Shown piece by piece: positions 50,989-56,830 of a DNA stretch of 56,830 nt. The notes under the pieces were generated by a model. That model worked only from the letters and a program-made list of their open reading frames with translations. It had not been told where the DNA came from and did not search any database. Within the stretch, counting starts at the first letter, position 1, and every line of letters begins with the position of its first letter. Where the stretch lies: positions 1-56,830 of the forward strand of contig CAYZXL010000027.1 of assembly GCA_964482435.1 (NCBI GenBank), given 5' to 3'. Source of the DNA: CAYZXL01 sp964482435 (lineage in GTDB: Bacteria; Auribacterota; JABMQX01). The position numbers and the translations under genes were made by a program.

Positions 50989-51060
50989 CTCGCCAAGACG
51001 CTAAGACGCCAGGAGTTCACGGGGCTTGCTCCTTCGCGTCCTTGGCGGCTTTGCGAGAGA
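50989..51060. repeat. dispersed hairpin element, copy 2
   Basis: CTCGCCAAGACGCTAAGACG at one end and CTTGGCGGCTTTGCGAGAG at the other form a long imperfect stem. It aligns along its length with the copy at 15372-15452, with small indels. Confidence 0.6.
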
Positions 51061-51196
51061 GTGCCCGCTCGCCGCGTAGCGGCTATTTTCAGGGCAGAGA
51101 TCGCAGAGTCGCCGTCCGGCCGCCCTGTTCATTCTCTGCGTCCTCCGCGCTCTCTTCGGTGAGCTCGACCCGTGACTGAGGTCTCACCCGACCTCG

Positions 51197-51613
51197 TCAC
51201 TGCGTTTCAAAGTCTATCACGAAGACGTCCGCGATAACTTCCCCAAGCCCCTTCGCGAACTCCTTGTGCGCGGGATGGGGCAGGTATTCATCCCTCGCCT
51301 TGGCGTTTTTGAAAGTCACGATAAAGCAGTGGGTAAAGCCCTTATCGAGTTTCTCGGGGCTGTTGTTTACTCCGGCCTGATACCTGACAATTCCCGGTAT
51401 CTTGTCCTTCAGCTCCGCGAACCCCTTGCAGACCTTCTCAATCTGCTCCTGAGTCACCCCCTCCTTGAACTTCAACGCTACAACGTGAACCACTCGTTTG
51501 CCTTTCGCTGTCTCCTTTACCTTCTTCCGCGCCGCCTTTTCAGCGGCCACTTCAGCGACGCCCAGAGCGGAGACCGCGAATGCGACCAGCACCAGTATCT
51601 TCCATCCTTTCAT
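51197..51613 (-). CDS. exported Dabb (stress-responsive A/B barrel) domain protein
   Basis: 138 residues from ATG 51613 (AAAGGAGAAGGAATC upstream; an ATG 45 bases earlier has no signal peptide in register). Signal peptide: KGWKILVLVAFAVSALGVAEVAAE. The Dabb domain follows: VVHVVALKFKEGVTQEQIEKV, LKDKIPGIVRYQAGVNNS, FTHCFIVTFKNAKARDEYLPHPAHKEF. These dimeric barrels range from stress proteins to small-molecule enzymes; the role here is unknown. It lies 41 bp after the Gfo/Idh/MocA gene on the same strand, which suggests co-transcription. Confidence 0.88.
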   Translation of the reverse strand: MKGWKILVLVAFAVSALGVAEVAAEKAARKKVKETAKGKRVVHVVALKFKEGVTQEQIEKVCKGFAELKDKIPGIVRYQAGVNNSPEKLDKGFTHCFIVTFKNAKARDEYLPHPAHKEFAKGLGEVIADVFVIDFETQ

Positions 51614-51654
51614 GATTCCTTCTCCTTTCCTCTTATCTGCGCAGGATACCAATC

Positions 51655-52992
51655 TCACACTTTCTCCGGCACGACGTAAGGGTGCCGATATTCCCTTTTC
51701 AAAAGCCGATTCGCCTCCTCATCGCCGACGAACGATTCCGCCTTCCCGTCGAATATGAGCTTCCGATTCCCGACACGGTAGGAGATGTTGCCCAGATGGC
51801 ACAGCAGCGTCGAGAGATGCCCGATTTCGATGTCGGCATTCGGCTTCTCGCGCGTCCGAACGCAGCTCAGGAAGTTCTCCAAATGAGGCGGAAATGGGTC
51901 CCGTCCATATTCGTACGGCCCGTCCTCGCCGTCCACCCCGAACGACTGCCATCCGTCCCCGTGCCGACCGAGGTACATGAACCCATTCGTCCCGAAGACC
52001 TCCACCTTCGTCGCATTGAACGGCCAGTTGTGCCACTCGTCGAGGCTCCTTCTCTCCGTCGGTGTCTTCTTCATGTACGGCGTCCAGAGCGTCAGCTCAA
52101 AAACCATCGTCACGTTATCGAACTCATAAGTGACAATCTGCGTGTCGGGCGTCTCGGCACCGTCTTTCAAATGAAAAATCCCGCCCGTCGCGTGCACCGA
52201 CCTTGGATAATCTTGCCCGACGACCCAGCGTGCGAGGTCTATCTGATGAACGCCGTCGTTGATGATGTCCCCGCCCGAAAAATCCCACCACCAGTTCCAG
52301 CAGCCGCCATAGTACCTATTAAAGTTGTACGGCTGCTTCGACGCTGGCCCGAGCCACATGTCGTAGTCGAGTTCCTTCGGCGGCGCCTCGTCGGGTTTTG
52401 TGTCGAGCACCCCGCGCGTCTTCATGTTCAGAACGCGCACGAGATGAACGTTGCCCAGCTTGCCCGAGCGAATGAACTCGATTGCATTCTTGATATAGGG
52501 CCCGCTTCTGCTCTGTGTCCCGAGCTGAACAACCCGCTTGTACTTGCGGGCTGCTTCGACCATCTTCCGCCCCTCCCAGATGTTGTGAGAAGCCGGTTTC
52601 TCGACATAAACGTCTTTTCTTGCTTGACAAGCCCAGATGGTCGCGAGAGAGTGCCAGTGGTCCGGCGTCGCAATCACCAGGGCGTTGACATCTTGGTCCT
52701 CAAGAATCCGCCGAAAGTCCTGAACTGTCTTCGGCCGCTTCCCCTGCGCCGCCTCCACCGCCTTCGCCCTCGACTCAAAAAGTCTGCTGTCCACGTCCGA
52801 AAGATACGCCACCTCCACATCGGGTCTCGCCGCAAACGCCCTCGCTAAGAAATCCCCCCGTCCCCGAATCCCCACCACTCCGACGATAACCTTGTCGCTC
52901 GCCGCCACGCTGTTGCGCTTCGGGGCAATGGCCATCGCCGCCACCGCCCCCACCGACTCCCTCAAGAACCTTCTGCGACTCATCGCCCTCAT
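51655..52992 (-). CDS. Tat-exported Gfo/Idh/MocA family oxidoreductase 1
   Basis: 445 residues from ATG 52992 (AAGGGAGGCAATAGCG upstream). The Tat signal is SRRRFLRESVGAVAAMAIA. Rossmann domain: VIVGVVGIRGRG (G-x-G variant), DVDVAYLSDVD-like strand, VIATPDHWHSLATIWACQARKDVYVEKPASHN (EKP). The C-domain contains WWWDFSGGDIINDGVHQIDLARWV, where Asp-x-x-x-His is the usual active-site pair. Family members oxidise or epimerise sugars and inositols with NAD(P). Tat-exported forms are abundant in planctomycete-like bacteria; the substrate is not deducible. It is divergent from the GH127 gene. Confidence 0.9.
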   Translation of the reverse strand: MRAMSRRRFLRESVGAVAAMAIAPKRNSVAASDKVIVGVVGIRGRGDFLARAFAARPDVEVAYLSDVDSRLFESRAKAVEAAQGKRPKTVQDFRRILEDQDVNALVIATPDHWHSLATIWACQARKDVYVEKPASHNIWEGRKMVEAARKYKRVVQLGTQSRSGPYIKNAIEFIRSGKLGNVHLVRVLNMKTRGVLDTKPDEAPPKELDYDMWLGPASKQPYNFNRYYGGCWNWWWDFSGGDIINDGVHQIDLARWVVGQDYPRSVHATGGIFHLKDGAETPDTQIVTYEFDNVTMVFELTLWTPYMKKTPTERRSLDEWHNWPFNATKVEVFGTNGFMYLGRHGDGWQSFGVDGEDGPYEYGRDPFPPHLENFLSCVRTREKPNADIEIGHLSTLLCHLGNISYRVGNRKLIFDGKAESFVGDEEANRLLKREYRHPYVVPEKV

Positions 52993-53212
52993 CGCTATTG
53001 CCTCCCTTGGAACCATGAAATCGCTCAAATGGAACTGAGCATCTTCGTTAAGAGACCCGGACCACCGTCGCTCTCTGCGCTGATACTATTCATTCTGCGA
53101 TGAGTCCGCAAGCCCGATGTCCGTGTCGCGGCCCCCCGGACGAATCCTGGGGGTATGCTCTTGATCGCCGTCGGGGCCCAAAAAACCGGCACATCGTTCG
53201 GAAAGAATTTGC

Positions 53213-53218
53213 TATTAT
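53213..53218 (+). promoter_or_regulatory. -10-like element upstream of the GH127 gene
   Basis: TATTAT within GAATTTGCTATTATCC, 45 bases before ATG 53263. Its context is close to that before the LOG gene at 49303. No canonical -35 is present. Confidence 0.3.
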
Positions 53219-53262
53219 CCAAGTGACCGAACACGAGTTCGCAGCTGAGGGAGGACCACACG

Positions 53263-55323
53263 ATGAGAGCACGTACATGCATCGCTTTTGCCGTCTCACT
53301 GATCTTTGGAACATTATCGGTGAACCTGAGCGAGGGAGCTGAAATGGAGACGAGGCTGTCCACCGCAGAAATACCGGCGACGACGGGGGGGAATGAGTTT
53401 TATGTGGGGAATCGGGAGCCGTTGACGGCGAGTCCGTTGATGAAGTTGCCCATAGGGAGCATTACGCCGAAGGGATGGTTGAGGCATCAATTGGAGCTGA
53501 TGGCGGAGGGAATGACGGGCCATCTCACGGAACTGAGCAGGTTCTGCCGGGAGGACAGCGGGTGGTGGAATTTCAAGTCTCGCGGATGGGAGGAACTTCC
53601 CTACTGGCTCAAGGGTTTCGGCGACCTCGGCTATGTCCTGAAAGACGAGAGAATCATCGCCGAAGCTAAGAAATGGCTCGACAAGGCCCTTGCCAGCCAG
53701 CAGCCTGACGGCTATTTCGGTCCGCCGGAGAACAAAGCGAATCACGACCTCTGGCCGAACATGGTGATGCTCTTCGCATTTCAGTCTCTTTACGAGGCGA
53801 CGGGCGACGAGCGGGTCATCCCGCTCATGACGAAGTATTTTCGTTATGAGCTTGAGATGCCAATTGAGCAGCTTCTTCCTGAAAGCTGGCAGTGGATTCG
53901 CGGCGGAGACAACTTAGAGAGCATCTACTGGCTTTACAGCCGAACGGGTGAGAAGTGGCTCCTCGACGTGGCGAAGCGGGTTTTCGAGAGAACGGCGCCC
54001 TGGACGGAAGGTCTGCCAACGCAGCACGGCGTGAACATCACCATGGGCATTCGCCAGCCCGGCGTGTACTGGCAGCAGTCAAAGGACAAGAAGCACCTCG
54101 ATGCCGTCGAGAGGAATTACCGGACTGTGATGGACGAGTATGGGCAGGTGCCTGGAGGGATGTTTGCTGCTGACGAGAATTTCCGACCGGGGAAAATCGG
54201 CGCAGAGCAAGCGGCCGAGACTTGTTCCATCGTCGAGCTCATGTACAGCAGCGAATCTCTTTTGAAAATCACTGGCGACCCGAAATTCGCCGACCGCTGC
54301 GAGAACATCGCGTTCAACTCGTTCCCGGCGGCGGTGATGCCGGATTGGAAGGGGATTCATTACCTGACAGCTCCGAACCTCGTGCAGTGCGACAAAGGGG
54401 GCGCACACGTTTTTCAGAACGACGGCACGCTCGTCTCGTACAGCCCGTGGGACTACCGTTGCTGCCAGCACAACGTCGCGCAGGGCTGGCCTTATTTCGC
54501 GCAGCATCTCTGGCTGGCGACGCAGGGGAACGGTCTCGCGGTGGTGCTCTACGCACCGTGCGAGGTCTCTGCGAAAGTCGGCGACGGCGTCGAAGTCAAG
54601 ATTGTCGAGGAGACGGATTATCCCTTTGACGAAAGCATTCTGTTTGTTCTGTCGTCTCCAAAGCCTGTGAAGTTTCCTCTTTCCCTGAGAGTTCCGCACT
54701 GGTGCGAGGGTGCCAGGCTGAGCATCAACGGGCAGGCTCAGAAAGTCGAAGCCCCGGGCGGACGATACCTCGTTGTCGAGCGCCTCTGGAAGGACGGCGA
54801 CCGGGTTGACCTTGAGCTGCCAATGAGAATCACGCTTTCCGTGTGGAAAAAAATCGCCAATTCCGTTTCCGTCAACAGAGGGCCGCTGACCTACTCGCTG
54901 AAAATTGGTCAGGAGTGGAAACGGTACGGCGGCACCGACAAATGGCCGGAATATGAGGCCTTTCCGACGACGCCGTGGAACTATGGGCTTGTCGTTGACA
55001 GGGACAATCCTCAGAGGTCATTCGCTGTACGCAAGAAAGAGGTCCCGTTCGAGCTGTTGGCCGAGCCGAGCCTGGCGCTCCGGGCGATGCAGATAAGAAT
55101 ATGGGAGGAAATGCTAAAGCTGGACCCGTTCTCCCCTGAGAACGCGCCGACTCGACTGACGGCTAAAGCGAGGAGAATTCCAAACTGGACGCTCGTTCTC
55201 AACTGCGCGGGGCCGCTCCCAGAGAGTCCGGTCAAATCCGACCAGCCCGTCGAGGAAATAACTCTGATCCCGATGGGCTGCGCGCATCTGCGCATCTCTT
55301 CTTTGCCGACAATTGGTGAGTGA
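53263..55323 (+). CDS. secreted DUF1680 / GH127-type beta-L-arabinofuranosidase
   Basis: 686 residues; GGGAGGACCACACG precedes ATG 53263, and a signal peptide (IAFAVSLIFGTLSVNLSEGAE) follows. An (alpha/alpha)6 barrel holds SRGWEELPYWLKGFGDLGY, QQPDGYFGP and NLESIYWLYSRTGEKWLLD. The catalytic zinc-thiolate site of GH127 is present: AAETCSIVELMYS (Glu and Cys, ~residue 320) and DYRCCQHNVAQGWPYFA (paired Cys, ~residue 402), matching E338/C340/C417/C418 of HypBA1, where one Cys is the nucleophile. C-terminal beta-sandwiches follow. The expected reaction is release of beta-L-arabinofuranose. It lies 101 bp upstream of a second Gfo/Idh/MocA gene, probably one operon. Confidence 0.92.
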   Translation: MRARTCIAFAVSLIFGTLSVNLSEGAEMETRLSTAEIPATTGGNEFYVGNREPLTASPLMKLPIGSITPKGWLRHQLELMAEGMTGHLTELSRFCREDSGWWNFKSRGWEELPYWLKGFGDLGYVLKDERIIAEAKKWLDKALASQQPDGYFGPPENKANHDLWPNMVMLFAFQSLYEATGDERVIPLMTKYFRYELEMPIEQLLPESWQWIRGGDNLESIYWLYSRTGEKWLLDVAKRVFERTAPWTEGLPTQHGVNITMGIRQPGVYWQQSKDKKHLDAVERNYRTVMDEYGQVPGGMFAADENFRPGKIGAEQAAETCSIVELMYSSESLLKITGDPKFADRCENIAFNSFPAAVMPDWKGIHYLTAPNLVQCDKGGAHVFQNDGTLVSYSPWDYRCCQHNVAQGWPYFAQHLWLATQGNGLAVVLYAPCEVSAKVGDGVEVKIVEETDYPFDESILFVLSSPKPVKFPLSLRVPHWCEGARLSINGQAQKVEAPGGRYLVVERLWKDGDRVDLELPMRITLSVWKKIANSVSVNRGPLTYSLKIGQEWKRYGGTDKWPEYEAFPTTPWNYGLVVDRDNPQRSFAVRKKEVPFELLAEPSLALRAMQIRIWEEMLKLDPFSPENAPTRLTAKARRIPNWTLVLNCAGPLPESPVKSDQPVEEITLIPMGCAHLRISSLPTIGE

Positions 55324-55424
55324 CCGGTTGCTCGCGAGCGCAGAAGCGTTGTTCGGCCTGAGAAGCTGAAAACTTGCGACCAATCGAAAGCGTGAAAATG
55401 AATTGCATCGCGGAGGAATGAAGA

Positions 55425-56741
55425 ATGAATTCTGAGAAGAAAATGACGAGACGGATTTTCCTGAGAACTTCTGCCGCTGGCGCCGCAGCTCTGTCGCTCG
55501 GGCTTCGGTCGCCCGGGAGCGCACTTGGCGCCAACGACAGGATTCGGCTCGGGTTCATTGGCGTCAACAATCGCGGCGGACAGCTTCTGCGGTCAACGCT
55601 ACGGCTGAAGGACGCCAATGCTGAAGTGGTGGCATTGTGCGACGTGGACGAGCCGATGATGCTCAGGCAGGAAAAGGCGACGCGGCTCAAGACCGAGAAG
55701 TTCACGGACTTCCGCCGGCTGCTTGAGAAAAAGGACATAGACGCTGTGTTCATCGCAACGCCCGACCACTGGCACGCCATTCAAACAATCATGGCTTGCG
55801 ACGCTGGCAAAGATGTCTATGTCGAGAAGCCGCTTTCCATCACCGTCGTTGAGGGGCGGAAGATGGTCGAGGCTGTCCGAAGAGACAACCGCGTTTGCCA
55901 GGTGGGGATGCAGCGGCGCTCTTCGGAAATCTATCAGAAGCTCGTCGAGATGGTGCGCGCACGAAAGATAGGCAAAGTCACCGTCGCAAGAGCTTACCGG
56001 CTGAGCAACATGTACCCGACGGGCATCGGCATCGCGCCCGATTCTGACCCGCCCAAAGGTCTGAACTGGGACATGTGGGTCGGACCTCGTCCCGCAAGAC
56101 CCTTCAACGTGAACATCCATCCGTACAAATTTCGCTGGTGGGGTCTCTATTCGTCGCAGCTCGCCAACTGGGGTGTGCATTACTTCGACGCGATGCGGTG
56201 GGTGGTCGGCGAGGTTGCACCCGCTTCGCTTTCCGCGCATGGTGGGAAATTTGCTGTCAAGGACGCCCGAACGGTCCCGGATACGCTTGAGGTGACGCTC
56301 GAGTTCGCGTCCGGGATGCTTATGATTTTCGGTCAGTACGAGGCAAGCGGGAACCCCGTTCTTGCGTCAGGCGAGATCGAGCTTCGCGGGACGGACGGCA
56401 CGCTGTATTGCAGCGAGAACGGCTTCAAGATCATCCCCGAGCGCGGCGGTCAGTTCGTGGAAAGCGGCCCGCGCATGGGGCCGATGGAGGGAAAAGGGCC
56501 CGAGGGCGATTCAACCGACGCCCACATCCGGAATTTCCTCGACTGCATGAGAAGCCGCAAACCGTGCAACGCCGACATCGAAGACGGGCATCGCTCGACG
56601 ACGTTCAGCCTTCTCGGCAACATCGCCCTCGCGACGAAATCCCGCATCGAATGGGATTGGCAAGCCGAGCGCATCACGAACAACGACGAAGCCAACAAGC
56701 TCCTCCATTACGATTACCGCGCGCCCTGGAGTCTTGGGTAA
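55425..56741 (+). CDS. Tat-exported Gfo/Idh/MocA family oxidoreductase 2
   Basis: 438 residues; GGAGGAATGAAGA precedes the ATG. Tat signal: TRRIFLRTSAAGAAALSLGL. Rossmann domain: LGFIGVNNRGGQ, VVALCDVDEP, VFIATPDHWHAIQTIMACDAGKD and VYVEKPLSIT. The C-domain has LANWGVHYFDAMRWVVGEV and a PCNADIEDGHRSTTFSLLGNIA closing helix, both typical of the planctomycete-type exported group. It is a paralogue of the protein at 51655-52992 rather than a recent duplicate. Its position behind the GH127 gene suggests processing of the released sugar or a related glycoside. After its stop only ~90 bp remain; an ATG at 56803 may begin another gene but is too short to judge. Confidence 0.92.
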   Translation: MNSEKKMTRRIFLRTSAAGAAALSLGLRSPGSALGANDRIRLGFIGVNNRGGQLLRSTLRLKDANAEVVALCDVDEPMMLRQEKATRLKTEKFTDFRRLLEKKDIDAVFIATPDHWHAIQTIMACDAGKDVYVEKPLSITVVEGRKMVEAVRRDNRVCQVGMQRRSSEIYQKLVEMVRARKIGKVTVARAYRLSNMYPTGIGIAPDSDPPKGLNWDMWVGPRPARPFNVNIHPYKFRWWGLYSSQLANWGVHYFDAMRWVVGEVAPASLSAHGGKFAVKDARTVPDTLEVTLEFASGMLMIFGQYEASGNPVLASGEIELRGTDGTLYCSENGFKIIPERGGQFVESGPRMGPMEGKGPEGDSTDAHIRNFLDCMRSRKPCNADIEDGHRSTTFSLLGNIALATKSRIEWDWQAERITNNDEANKLLHYDYRAPWSLG

Positions 56742-56830
56742 TGGCGGATCACCGATGTCGCGAGCTTTTTAACGGTTCTGAAGTTTTGCCATAAGGGGAG
56801 GATGGGGGAGGTTACGAGGGAGGTGGAGCA

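Larger units (their letters stand above)
50637..51196. other. intergenic region with hairpin elements
   Basis: 560 bp without a gene. It holds a terminator-like GCCCC/GGGGC hairpin with T6 (50967-50988), the second copy of the hairpin element (50989-51060), and a further CGCAGAG / CTCTGCG inverted repeat (about 51107-51146). These are stacked end to end, as in a repeat-insertion hot spot. Confidence 0.5.

Noticed and set aside
47139..52848. Plus-strand frames of ~390 codons opposite the glycosyltransferase (47139-48320) and Gfo/Idh/MocA 1 (51682-52848)
   Set aside because: Both are shadows of well-conserved minus-strand genes.
56803..56830. Start of a further plus-strand gene at the right edge
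   Set aside because: Only nine codons are visible, and the GGGGAGG lies directly against the ATG, too close to act as its ribosome site.
1..56830. tRNA or rRNA genes
   Set aside because: No cloverleaf with a TTCGA-type arm and CCA end, and no rRNA-like conserved stretch, was recognised on either strand; a dedicated scan was not possible.

Overview
The window reads as a chromosomal segment of a free-living, Gram-negative-type heterotroph of high GC content. Its most likely home is the planctomycete / Hydrogenedentes / verrucomicrobial sphere. This is inferred from gene content: Tat-exported Gfo/Idh/MocA oxidoreductases, GH39 and DUF1680 (GH127) glycosidases, a Tat-exported sugar-isomerase-like protein, and large secreted parallel beta-helix proteins. 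No rRNA or tRNA gene was found, so the lineage is not proven.

Layout. (1) 1-2.7 kb, minus strand: the 5' part of a GH39 glycosidase gene and a Tat-exported L-fucose-isomerase-like protein. A PAS-domain remnant follows at 2.7-3.0 kb. (2) 3.0-19.5 kb, minus strand: a type VI secretion operon transcribed tssA-tssB-tssC-hcp-tagJ-tssE-tssF-tssG-tssH(clpV)-tssI(vgrG)-PAAR and then an unrecognised 669-residue protein. Sheath, tube, baseplate, spike and recycling ATPase are present. The membrane-complex genes tssJ, tssL and tssM, and tssK, are absent from the window. (3) 20.1-35.6 kb, plus strand: four paralogous secreted beta-helix proteins, with one cytoplasmic protein resembling DUF4347 / clan CD cysteine peptidases between them. 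Two of the four helix genes carry a single lesion: a one-base frameshift after the signal peptide, and one in-frame amber codon. (4) 35.8-41.9 kb, minus strand: a complete RND efflux operon (adaptor, permease, TolC-like lipoprotein). (5) 42.2-44.5 kb, minus strand: an EcoRV-like type II restriction-modification cassette. Its endonuclease is split by a frameshift, and the cassette is bracketed by an 80-bp direct repeat of the 3' end of the neighbouring helicase gene. (6) 44.5-50.6 kb: MrfA/YprA-type helicase, GT4 glycosyltransferase, tsaB, a LOG-family protein and a DUF151 bifunctional nuclease. (7) 51.2-56.7 kb: a Dabb protein and a Gfo/Idh/MocA oxidoreductase on the minus strand, divergent from a GH127-type arabinofuranosidase and a second Gfo/Idh/MocA protein on the plus strand.

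How it fits together. The sugar genes at both ends suggest degradation of plant- or algal-type glycans (xylosides, arabinosides) outside the cytoplasm, followed by oxidoreductase-based processing. The T6SS operon and the beta-helix cluster diverge from a common 0.6-kb intergenic region with promoter-like sequences in both directions. The most notable observations are the R-M cassette with a long target duplication, heptanucleotide repeats inside tssG and upstream of hcp, the multi-module beta-helix protein with stacked cysteines, and three genes each carrying one small lesion.
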